NCBI GenBank assembly: GCA_027574665.1
Contig: CM050648.1
Coordinates: 48,017,200-48,081,199, forward strand
Length of the DNA: 64,000 nucleotides
Reading direction: 5' to 3'
Origin: Rhynochetos jubatus
Lineage: Eukaryota; Chordata; Aves; Eurypygiformes; Rhynochetidae
This document shows, one piece after another, positions 52,940 to 64,000 of this stretch. Within the stretch, counting starts at the first letter, position 1. Each line of letters opens with the position of its first letter. The notes beneath the pieces were generated by a model, which had not been told where the DNA came from, made no database searches, and saw only the letters and a list, made by a program, of their open reading frames with translations. The position numbers were made by a program, and so were the translations under genes.

Positions 52940-52970
52940 ATAATTAGGATTGTTGTTTTATTCTAATTAT
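52940..52970. promoter_or_regulatory. Candidate homeodomain-site dyad
   Basis: ATAATTAG at 52940-52947 and its exact reverse complement CTAATTAT at 52963-52970 are separated by 15 bp. Both contain TAATTA-class homeodomain cores, and another 'attaataata' lies just upstream. Binding and function are inferred only, and AT-rich DNA gives such matches by chance. Confidence 0.3.
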
Positions 52971-54883
52971 AGTTAGCTGTTTGCATCTAAAAGGAAGTTA
53001 GAACAGAAATACAATCTCAGAGTTCGATTTTCAGAAAGGATTGATTAGCAACTGACAGTAGAAAGTGCTCATCCTCTACACTATGGATAGTCCTAGCAAA
53101 ATGTCAATTATAATTGATTGCTTAGTCAGTGTATACTACTGCTGTTAAAACAGAACAAGCTACTTGTTTTGCATATAGCTAAGAATTCTGACATTCTGAC
53201 AATCCTTTATATATTTGCTCAGAAGAAAATGTGTAGGGTTTTACATTTTACAAGTATTTTATTCTGTTCTCACTTTCTCAGTAACATGTACTTTCATCAG
53301 TTTTATAATGAACAACTTATTTGAAATACACTGTTCATTATGAAAGTTTTATTGATTTATAGTGATACAGAATAGATCACCATTTTTAAAGTAGGTGTGG
53401 TTATCTGGAAGAGACTTCAGTCTCTAAAACTAGAAAAAAGAAGAGAAAAATCTACATTTTCTTTGGTACTACATTAACAATTACTTTTAGAAGTAGTATT
53501 TGAATACAAACCAATATATTTTTGTGATATTTTTATTAATGGGGAACATGGTGTCAACATAAGTTTCAGGTAGATTAGGGGCATTATATCCCCTTAACAT
53601 TATTTTCATATTCATTTCTGCTTTGTCATATCAGCAAAAGTAGACTTTGTACTCCAGAGAAAATGTTAAATATTCTAAATTCCAGAAAGATTACATTTTC
53701 ACTATGTAATAAATATAAATGAATGAGGAAAAAACCTATATATATATATATGTTCTCTTGAATCATTACATTCTTATAGGTTCTCTTGTAGCCTGTCTGG
53801 TAACTTTGGATAAGCACTGGCAGAAATGGAGCTAGTATATCTCAAAACACCACAATATCGAAGTAAACCACTAATGAGGTTAATTTGCAGGACAGATTTT
53901 GACATGAATTAGATTCTGAGTACATTGTAATTATTGTTTATCTTTTTTTACAGAAATAACTTCTGATTTCTTTGTAATACTTTTAAAAATACAGTATTGC
54001 TTTTCAGCTGGTGTAAATTGTCATAGCTTTGTTGACTTAAATTGATTTACACCTGATTTACACTTCTTGGAGACCCAGTCCATTTCCTCTGCAACTGCTG
54101 TCACTGATCAATATGCATTCACTTGCCACAGATGAGAAAAGCAAGAGATCACATCAACTCAGTTTTTTGTGGTGTTCCTTATGTCACAGGGAGGTGGAGG
54201 CAGAAACAGAGAAGGAGAGAATGTAAGTTTCTTACATTAAATTGGAAGCAAAACCACAGTAAAAACTGCCAACAGTCTTAAAAGTTAAGGAGCATATGCT
54301 GTTCATAGTCAGCTATGATAAAGGTCAATTCATTTATTTCCACTGAGTTTAAGTGGATTATAATGGAAAGTAATGGGAAAGTTCTGAAACCCCTTGTTAA
54401 TAGTCATATTTTTTCCTATATGAAGTGCTGAAAATCTATTTAGTTCATCTCCTATTATATGCTATGCTTTACAAAATAATAAGATACTAAGTTATTGGTT
54501 TCTGTTTGTTAAAAATGGATGTGTATAAAATCCCACATGAACTACGTGTTAAGGTAAAATTGCTTTTCAATTCAATCATCTCAGACATTAACTACTATAA
54601 AATACCAGCCTGAGGTGGACCTGAGAACAGGTTATCAAGTCTTGGGCCCACTGAATTCAATAGTTTTCATCTTAGTGAACATCCATTTTTCTAGCTGAAT
54701 TTAGGTATTATGGAAGTTCCATGCTCAGAATTTCACTATGCTAGAAACTGAAGAAAATGCACAAAAAAATGGTAAGTACTACAGATAAATAAAGCTTACT
54801 GTATCTGAATTGACCATGCTGCACACATGGGTGGTGTGCTAAGAAGAAAATCTACTTCACTCATCCATAACGTGTGCCCACAA

Positions 54884-54952
54884 GCACACACACATACACA
54901 CAGAGATATATGTGAGTATAGATATAAATATTCGATATACATATACAAATAT
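54884..54952. repeat. CA/TA-rich degenerate dinucleotide repeat
   Basis: Interrupted (CA)n followed by interrupted AT/ATAC units, a decayed microsatellite. Confidence 0.75.
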
Positions 54953-57154
54953 ACTACATGAAGTGTAGTGTCCCCACACCTCAAGTCTGCTTAATTCTGA
55001 ACCACATGATTGATTTGCTTTGAATCCTTCATGGTGGTTTTTTGCGATCTGGTTTTGATAAAATGCACAATTACTGCAAATTCTTTTACTTACTAGCCTC
55101 TAGGCCTTTAAAACTAATTTACATATGCTTTAAATATTCATTGAGTCTATTTTAGGTAATAATATATTTATTTTATGTTCTATTTTCTTATGATATAATA
55201 ATAACAAAATAATTCAGTGTGACATATTGCCTAGTTTTACTCTGCCATGGTCACATATTTAATAGTTGGAAATACAAAAAGTTCATTCTGTATTCATTTG
55301 TGATTATTAATTTAAGCCTTCATTAAAATAATTATTACATCCTGTTATGATATCTTCTTATGTGCTGCACCTTAGAAACATTACAATGTAGATGACTGCT
55401 GTAATTTTAAGCTTTTTTTTTTTTCACCTTTGTTCCAATGTAACAAGCTTCAACAATGTGAAATTTGAAAAATTATGTGGTCATTGTTTTCCATAGGAAT
55501 AAATTAAATAAAATTAGAAAAAGATGAAACCAAACAACCAAAAGAACATCCAAATCTTCAGAGCTATAGATGTCTTTCAGAAGAAAAATATAATTTACTT
55601 TTGCCATTTAGTGTAGATGGGATTACAATAAAAGTCCACTTGCTGCCCTCCTGCCCCCAAGAATGCACGTAGGGTTGCTGATTTTGAGTGTTCTCACATG
55701 TCTCCAAATGCACAGCTCCAAGAGGAACCAGACAGACATACAGATACCACACACAGTGGTAGTTATATAAATGCACTAGCAACAACTGTCATAACTTGTG
55801 CCTATAACCAGTGGGTGAGACCTGGAATTACTTTCCTTACGGGAAACCTGATGCCTGTGCACTAGGCTGCCTTTTGTCAGGCTTTATTATGTTTCAGCAG
55901 TGCACAATCTTTCCACGTCATACAAATATGAATAATTGAAATAAATGTGATTATTCTTCTCTCCCTTTCTTTCTATGCACAGTGTGTATAATGACTTATT
56001 AATGATTTTTTTGTTATAAAAATACAATTTAGGCTGAACTATTTCTTGTTGAGAGAACTGTTAGAGGCTGGCTCTGTGTGACTGATATAGGAAGGCAAGG
56101 TATGATATGCAAGTTTTTTAACATCTTGTTGAAATACAATGTGGAATAGGCATGGCAATGACACTGAGGGCAGGAAGAGAACCAGTATAGCTAATCTGTC
56201 AACCGCTTCCAGGGCCCGATGCAGCCACAAACCTGACGAAGGAAAAAAACCTGCCACACCACTTTTCTGGCATCATTGAGACAGAGCTCATGAAACTATA
56301 TTAATAGGAGATGTTGATCCTTCAGTAAATGTACCTCTGAAGATAGCATTTGTCCAACCTGTCAGATAGCTACAACTGCCTATAATTTGCAGATTTTTTA
56401 TACTTTTGTAGGTCTTTTTTAAACCAGAACCAAAATTGGGGAAGAGAGAAAAAGTGACATTAATAAACATGCAGTATATGGACCAAAGCACTGAATAAAT
56501 TGAAAAAATCCCTGGGCAACATTTGAGAGATGATGACTCTGCTTCATGGCAGTGTAATTCTGTAGTAGGGACACAAGAGCAGAACTCCCTGTTTTCACTT
56601 CTGCCTCTCATTTTCAGGCAATTCACATGCCTCTATTTTGTCTGCCATTTGATGCCAATCTTCTCTTTGAAAAAGAGATTGTTTTTTGGAACATGCTTTC
56701 TCTGTGCTGAGCACAGTCAAGCTATGAGTCCAGCTCAGGCCTCTGAGTGCTGCATGAATAATAATAATAGGATCATATTAATAATTTGGAATATGACTTC
56801 ATCACTTGAGAATTTCAGTGGTCCTTTTAGAAGATAGAGACTAACATAGATTTATATAGAATAATACTCAATTATAAATTGCAGAATTAATGCAGAAAGT
56901 TCTGAGCACAGTTCTGTGTCCTGTGATGTTAGTACAAACGATCAGGATGGTTTCTTCAGGCATTACGGTCAATGATTCAATGAATAGTAATGCAATGAGT
57001 TTTCTTTCTTATGTTTCCAATTAAATTCAAATTGCATTATATTTTCTTTAATCATAAATACAATCTTAATATATTATATTGTTTGCAATATGGCCAAGCT
57101 AACACCTGAGGAGAAGCCTCTTTCTTTAAAAACTCATTCTTTCTTCAAAAAATT

Positions 57155-57298
57155 TTCACCCTCTCAGTGAAGAATTTCTTCCTGATATCCAATCTAAATC
57201 TCTCCGCTTTCAATTTAAACCCATAACCCCTTGTCCTATCACTACATGGCCTTGTAAAAAGTCCTCCTACAGAATTCTTGTAGGCCCCCAACTGGTAA
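57155..57298 (-). mobile_element. CR1 LINE fragment (copy 5)
   Basis: A short antisense CR1 piece of about 140 bp from the ORF2 C-terminal region. It carries 'ctcagtgaagaatttcttcc', 'aatttaaacccataaccc', 'cttgtcctatcactac' and 'cttgtaggcccc' in the same order as 24068-24190 of copy 3. Both ends are truncated; the 3' UTR is missing. That is unusual for CR1, which normally loses its 5' end, and implies later deletion. Confidence 0.88.
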
Positions 57299-60200
57299 TG
57301 TACGTAAGTCAATGAAAATACTTTCCCCCAGACTTCTATGGCTGCATAGAGAATCTTCGTAGAACAATGCGCATCTTCAGCTTCAACCTACCATCCCTTG
57401 GAGTCTATTAAGAAAATTCTGGTGAATATGTATTTCCTCTTTTCTCATTTTTTAAACGTCTGATCTAAAGGAATCATAGTTTTCCCATAGCTTCTATATG
57501 GCATAAAACTCAAATGCTTTTGTGTTTTTCTGGGTACATCTATGTTTATGCTGTCATTCATCATGACAGAGATATGTGGAAATAGCTCTATATTTCATTT
57601 TGTTGTATCAGTGCAGTAGTAATGGGAACATCGCTGACTCAATTCCCTACTTTAATAGAATAGTGGTTACCCTCTATCTCAAGGTTTCAAAACTCACTTC
57701 ATGCTCTCGGGCTTGATGGTCCCAGGCACTTTTTATTGCTCTATTCAGAATAAAATATAACTTAAAATGCTACGCTTTTAATGCTGTGCATATCACCTGT
57801 AGTCTGGTAATTTGGGCACTGGAGTTCTTTGTCATCTTTATACATTTTAGATGCTCCTGTGTTGAAACACCAAGGGAAATTTGTATTTTTAAGGCAAGTA
57901 ATTTACTTAGAAGCATATGAATTTCGTATTGGGATTTAATAGTAATTTAAAAGTATCAGAGTAATAAGATTGAAATAGAAGCACGTGTGATATATCAGCA
58001 TAGGAAAGAAATTATCCAGAGTTAAAAATAGAAGTTATTTTTTATGGTGTGATGCAAGTAGACAAAAATGCTGCTGAATTGACTACATTTAGAAACTGGT
58101 AGATGCTCATGAAAACTCCATGTGAAAACCCTGTGAGCATGCAATAATTTTTAAATGCTGTAAAGCTGGTTTTTGATCATGTGCTTTGAAAGGATACTAG
58201 TAACCTGAAAACGATGACTTATTTGACTTTATTATACTTCATCAATGTTTCTTGGAATAAAGAAATGTGCAGAGGACAGCAGACATTTCTAGGGAAACAC
58301 TTTAGGAACTTATCAGTGATTACCTATGCAAACAGCAGGTAAGATTGTAAAACAGAAAGGTAGTGTAAAATTCCTTGAGCAGAAGAGATACACTTGCTGT
58401 AAAGGTCTTGCTCCTGGGTCTTCTGAAATACTCAACAAATTACAAGTGTTGTTGGTATCACCTGGCACTTGATCATCCCATGTATTTTTCATCATGCTTT
58501 AAATGGACATCTCTTAGTGTAGAGAGGCTCCTAAATTAGCTGAAACCTAATCAGAAATCCATCTGGTACAAACTCACAATAGGTTGCTAGGTGTGATTCA
58601 TAAAAATCACATTATGTGTTTCTGCAGGGCATTATTAGTACTTTTCTTGCATGCTTTCAGAAATGAAACATAGTTCATTCTTATTCCAAAGCACTGGGCC
58701 AGTCCCATTATGCTAATAGTGATGCTGCTTAGATGACCCAGGAAAATGCATACGTTTACTAACAGTGTATGTTCTGTCACCTGGCTGCACACTAAGGAAG
58801 GGAAATGAGGAGAACACCCCCGCTCCCTGCCCCAACCCCAGCCCTTTATGATAGAGACTGACAATGTCTTACTGCATCAGTTGGAACCAGACATATCACC
58901 ATTATCTGATCATCAAAAGAGTGTCAGGAAAGTAATTAACTTATACTTTATAAGGAAAAAGAATCTTAAATTGTTCATGCCCAGAATAACCATCAGCATG
59001 TTTAACATTCAGATCAGAATGCTTTTGTGAATAATTTTTCATGTAAAATTTTCATGTAAAATCCTAGTCTCTTGGAAGCCAATGATAACATTCTCTTGAA
59101 TTGGGCCAGAAGTTGAGGCAATGAGTTTTAACGGACCTGCTGGACAATATTAAAAAACCAAAACCAAAATACCCCCTTGAAAAGTTAACAAATATAAGTT
59201 GCCTTCTTATATGTTGCATGTATTTTCTGTTGTTTTCCTTATATCATATAGCATCATCATGAAGTTCATTTGATTTGTAATGAGTGGAATTACAAGATGG
59301 TATTTGTCTTTCCTGTTAGTGTAGTACTGCTACTGCTACATAACTACTATTATAATGCTATTGCTATAGCAATAATGAGTTATTTTAGCAGAAATACAAT
59401 CTACATAATACAATTTAATATTTATTGTTATTTTTTTCCTAAATATTTACACTATTTCTAAAGAGCAAAATATGGAAAGTTCCAGTGATATAACAAAACA
59501 TTGATCTATTTAACATCTGGCACATTAAAGATTCATTGATAGGAATATAGTTGCTATCTACACTGTGATAAGGAAAAAACTTGGAAGACTAAGCCAAAGT
59601 TGACTAAAGTCCTCAGGATATATGTCCAAATTTCTGCCACAGATTTAAATAGAGAAAAAGCAGGAAAGGGAAGTAAACATGTCAAAAACCCAGATTATGT
59701 GCCTGGAGTGTAGCCTTTTCTGTTTGAATCCTTAACTGGTACTAATAAGCCCAGCAGAAAGAAAACATGTATGACTTTCTGAGGCAGGTAAGAATCAGCT
59801 GTCACCAGTATTTATACTGTCTTTAAAATTCCCAGTTCTGCCTGTGGAGGACAATAGTGCCCCTGTGGACCTGATCTTCCTCTGAGGATGGAGATACGTG
59901 AGTTGGCTTAGCATTACTAGTGGAAAACAGCTTACTGTAGGCATTGTTCAGGATCTGCATAGGAACAGCCAGATATTTGTAAGGGTTGGTTCTACATCAA
60001 TGGGCCAGACCTTTGCCAGAAGAGACTGCTCCTGAGGGTCCTCTTCTATTCCCATGATCTACTTAATTTGCAGAGAATGGGGATCAGGTGGTATAAAACT
60101 AAGAGCCATAGGTCATTTAAGGATTCAGCTACCTTGTGTAAATCTTCAATAGCTTCAGTTGTCAAGTAAGTGGTTCTGTTTCGGTTGGTGGTTTTGGGTG

Positions 60201-60432
60201 TTTTGTTTGTTTTTTCTTTTTTAAATCACAGGTTTAGCAGCACAAAGACTTTTGGTTCAGCTAGTGTCTACTTCATGGATTCCAAGGTATATATGTTCAT
60301 TTGTACCATGTAGGTTAACTTTTTTTTTATTTTTAATATTTCATGACTTCACATAGTACTAAGATACTGTATAAATTACTGTGTTCTCTCAGCTTCTTGA
60401 CTACTCATCAGTTTGAAGAATCAAGTCCTACT

Positions 60433-60446
60433 CACCTGCGCAGGTG
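60433..60446. repeat. Perfect 14-bp palindrome CACCTGCGCAGGTG
   Basis: Two inverted CACCTG E2-box cores abut with a CG at the centre. CACCTG is the site type bound by ZEB/Snail and some bHLH factors. Function is inferred only. Confidence 0.8.
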
Positions 60447-63400
60447 CATTAGCACCATGGAAACCCAGACTGTTTCTTCCCAAGGGGGTGAGAGTGGGGA
60501 GTGGACAGAGTCACAGATTACAAACAAACAACTTCTAATGGAATTCAGAATTGCATACAGAAAACATGAAGACCTTTATGCATTTCCATATCTGTGCAAA
60601 ACCCCCACATAACTTTTCTTGTGTGGGAAGTTTAGCAACTAGACTAAAATGAATTAAAATCCTCCCCACAATTAAAAATAATTAAATTGTTAAAATGTTT
60701 GATCAGAGGTAGTTTTAACTCAGTTGCTTCTCTTTCTTGTGAAATTACAATTGCTGATTTCTCTCATGTTCCTCCCCCTGCCGTCAGGATGCCTTCTTTC
60801 ACGTGAGCCAGTCAGCAGGGAAGCAGATCTACCATGAATACATATTTTTTTAATAGCGACCTTCTGGCAAAATCTAAATATTGATATGTGCTGCAGTTGT
60901 ATAGCCAGTTGTGTGACATTCTCACAGTTAGCAAATACATTGATAATTAATTCAGCTTTAAAGGATTTGAGTCAGGCTTTCAGCTCATGAAAATCAATGC
61001 AATTCTACCACAATTGAAGGAACTACAGTTATTTACCTCCCTTGCAGGCCCTAGACCTCTGTAATAAATTTGACATTTACATTTTAAACATCATAAATCC
61101 ACAAAAGTGTCCTTAACTTTTCCAGAATGTTTCAATATGAAGTAGGGGTCACAATGCTCATGCCGTAAATCAGAAAAACAATTAACCACTAGACTTTCTG
61201 AGGTCATCCATGAGCAGAAAAGTAATTAGTTGTCAAACCTCACAAATAAAAAATTAGCTGCCAAAATGCACAGATTATTAAACATTATTTGAAAATTCAA
61301 TGTAAGATGTCTAACATATAGATTCCTTTGAAAATCTGACCTTTAGATCTTAATTTTAAGGTTCCCCATTATGGCTTAAGAGTGTGTAAAAACCTAAGTA
61401 TGCACTTGAATGCATTTCCCGTAGGAAGATTCTTCCATAGACAAAATCTGAAATATAATCATCATGGGCCAAGAGGTGGCAAAGGCAGCAATCATCCTGA
61501 ATCAAGAGAGATTTTATTGGTGTGTTTTGTGCAGCAGCAGAGTGAACAGTGCCCTTTTCCAACTGAGATTAGTTCAGAGAGAACAGCTTTCAAATGAGTT
61601 ATTTCAAACACATACATGTGTCATTCCAAAAGAGAAATATCTACCCCTGGCTGTGGTCTGTGAAGCAAGATGGATTGCTAGTCCTTCAATAAAGCTCTGT
61701 GCTTCTGTTTAACTCAGTTCCTTTCTTCTTTGCTATGCTTATCTTCCTCTGCTCTTGTGCCCTGTGACCCACTGCAGTGGAGCTACTAAATATCCATGAT
61801 GAAGTAAAGAAAGAAGGAATGTAGAAAAATATAATATAAATTCTCATAAGTTCCAGATAAATTTGCTTGGTTACATGGAGAGAAGGAAATTCACTGTTTA
61901 ATGAAATTTTTTCTGGGATTATTGTGGCCTAGGATAAATTGAAATTGCTTCATTGTTCTTTAAACTGACCATCATGGGACAAAAGATATCTTTCTGCTCA
62001 TATAAGAGTTTTGACCTTAAATGTCCACCATGTTCCTCTGAGTTCACCCTAGAGATCAAGAGTTGATTTAATTTTTGCACTGCAAGTTTTTCAGTCCTCA
62101 TTTTAGAAAACTCACCCAGGAATAATAATATATGACTGTGCAAACAAAAAGGAAAAGTTTCCTTGGTGGTAGGAATATGAATGAGACACACTGTTTAGCG
62201 TGTACTACCCATTGTGCATACAAATATCTCCTGGAAATTTCTAGTTTCTTTGACAGGCATTTCATAATTTTAAAGAGATGTTTTTAACATACACAAGTTT
62301 GAACTCTGACTTCAGCTTTTTGGTCCTCTTTCACTAGTCCTCCTTTCAATCAGCTGAATCTCTCTGTATCTGGGCATATGGAATCAGCCATCCAGAGCTT
62401 GTGTCATGTATATCCTACATGATGACCGACACAGGGGTGTTAGCTTGGGAATTTTCCTATGCAGTTTTGCCATCATGGGGAAAAAAGTTAGCTACAGCCC
62501 TTAGAAAATCAGCTTCCTTGCCTAGGATGGCCGTACAGGAAAACTCATGGCAGCAGAAGTGACCTAAGCAGCTGGGGGTTAGGACTGGCTTTCAAAACTG
62601 GTAAAGTACAGAGGGGAATGATCAAGTGTCTGTAAGCAGCGGTCTGCCTTCCATGGCATGGTCTGAAGGCTGAGAAGAAATGGCTATCTGAAAAGACTGA
62701 ATTTAAACACCAGAGAGCTCTGAGGCTCTTAGGGACACTGGAGGGAGCCTGAAAATGTTTTTGCATCTATGTTTTACTGTCTTTGTGAATTTAGGCAGTT
62801 TAACATTAATCTCTCAATCTGGGATTTATGGTCAGTAAGGTCACTTTTTCTTGGAAATTATATAAGAAAAGGGAACTTCATTCATAATTTTTACTAAGGG
62901 ACAAGAAAAAGAAATTAAAGAGTTTAGGTGTTCTTTGCCTGGTTAGTTTCAAGTTTCTTTTTAGCAATGCAAGGTATATGAAATTCTAGTTCTACCTATC
63001 TAAGTAGAACCAGTTGAAAGATTCATCCCATTCAGGTAAACACCTCATAGTAATAAAATATAATTTTATAATAAACTGAAGGCAGCTGAAGAATAAAAAA
63101 TATTTTTCAATTTACTAGATTAACCTCAATCTTATGCAATAGGTGAATTTCCTCTCATTTCTTTCTATGAAGGGATACAAATTTTCTGTACTTGTAAATA
63201 GTCTTCATTATATTTAACAAAGCAAAATCTGTTTATTCCCAGGTGTTGGCAGTTCACCTTGAACATCTGTAAAACAACATGCTATTAAGTTTCTAAAAAG
63301 GAGTATGAGAGAGTTAGCTTCTAAATCCTGCCAAGACTGGGCTGAAATTAGTTCAAGTTGATCTAGTGCACAGTTTGGTTTTGTATTTGATTAGTTTTTT

Positions 63401-63939
63401 ACATTTCTGGAAAGCATGGAGCTTTGTACTTTATGCAAGCTTGCTGAGAAAGTGATTAAGACAACACAGATTTTACAAATGCAATACTGAAGGTGCTAAA
63501 GCATCTTGGAAGTATATTCACATTATATTATTCACATTTCTGCTCTGCCTGCAAAGTGTGCAAAAGTATTTACTTCCTATGGAAATATGAAGACAGAAAA
63601 AAAATAAAAGCTGTTGATGTTAAATCTATTTCTCCTTTGTAAAGCTTGGATAGTATTATTTTTACATGATTTTAAGAAATTTTGTATGTTATGATTTTTC
63701 TGTCCAATACAGTATACTTCATTCTTTTCTATAGAATCAAAAATTTGTATTTTGCTAACCCAACCTGTTCCTTGGGAAAGAAACCCAATTCATTGGTTTG
63801 ACCATGTCATGCATATATTTGATATGTTCCCCCAGTATTGCAGATTACTTTGTGAAAGACCCTTTCACGTGATGAACATTCTTATTACCTGTATTGTTAC
63901 TGCAAAATGTGAGGAGAAACTCTATCAAAAACTCCTTTC

Positions 63940-63959
63940 AAAAAAAAAAAAAAAAAAAA
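63940..63959. repeat. A20 homopolymer
   Basis: A run of 20 A near the window end. It could be a retroposon tail, but no retroposed body is recognised upstream. Confidence 0.9.
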
Positions 63960-64000
63960 GTAGAGTGAAAGAGATAGGAATTAGAAAATAAAGTAGGGTC

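Larger units (their letters stand above)
52258..57154. other. AT-rich non-coding DNA
   Basis: No gene supported. It contains a TAATTA dyad at 52940-52970, a (TA)n run at 53737-53751, a CA/TA-rich stretch at 54884-54952, and a T-rich stretch near 55412. The 112-codon minus frame at 56288-56626 and the 104-codon frame at 56523-56837 are not recognised. Confidence 0.6.
57299..64000. other. AT-rich unique non-coding DNA
   Basis: About 6.7 kb with no supported gene; open frames are at most 90 codons. It contains a 14-bp tandem duplication 'ttttcatgtaaaat' at about 59036-59062, a 14-bp palindrome at 60433-60446 and an A20 run at 63940-63959. Confidence 0.6.

Overview
This window looks like avian nuclear DNA: AT-rich, non-coding sequence with no protein-coding gene that I can support on either strand. 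The best organism evidence is the repeats. There are five or six fragments of the CR1 non-LTR retrotransposon (the dominant bird/reptile LINE, with the typical CR1 3' end) and a solo LTR of the avian ERVL type. Nothing resembles an operon, a tRNA or rRNA gene, a CRISPR array or a bacterial promoter. The stretch is either a gene desert or the inside of a very large intron; the sequence alone does not decide which.

Layout. 1-1800: AT-rich DNA. 1801-2280: 3' end of a CR1 (+). 2590-2631: tiny CR1 tail. 2632-9771: unique AT-rich DNA with a few short hairpins and tandem repeats. 9772-11625: CR1 (-) with about 0.93 kb of the reverse transcriptase deleted. 13476-13891: a potential G-quadruplex followed by a (TTTTC)n array that turns into a 10-bp higher-order repeat. 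15237-15390: inverted repeat, probably an old MITE-like element. 18597-18725 and 29791-29945: two copies of an unnamed dispersed repeat. 23870-25683: second long CR1 (-). 30189-30955: 0.77-kb (CTTG/CTTT)n array. 34192-34232: 27-G run. 41050-43675: longest CR1 (+), spanning an ORF1 remnant, endonuclease, reverse transcriptase and 3' UTR, all disrupted. 46884-47010: near-perfect inverted repeat. 51679-52252: solo ERVL-type LTR with an exact 5-bp target-site duplication. 57155-57298: short CR1 (-). The rest, to 64000, is AT-rich unique DNA.

No genes here work together. Every recognisable coding stretch is a decayed CR1 ORF with stops, frameshifts and lost catalytic residues. The longest open frames (about 140-310 codons) lie on the simple repeats and are artefacts of repeat units without stop codons. 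I found no convincing new biological system. The items most worth checking are the 10-bp-phased pentanucleotide array beside a G4 motif, the two inverted-repeat elements, the unnamed two-copy repeat, the CR1 deletion structures, and a homeodomain-type dyad near 52.95 kb that could be a conserved enhancer.
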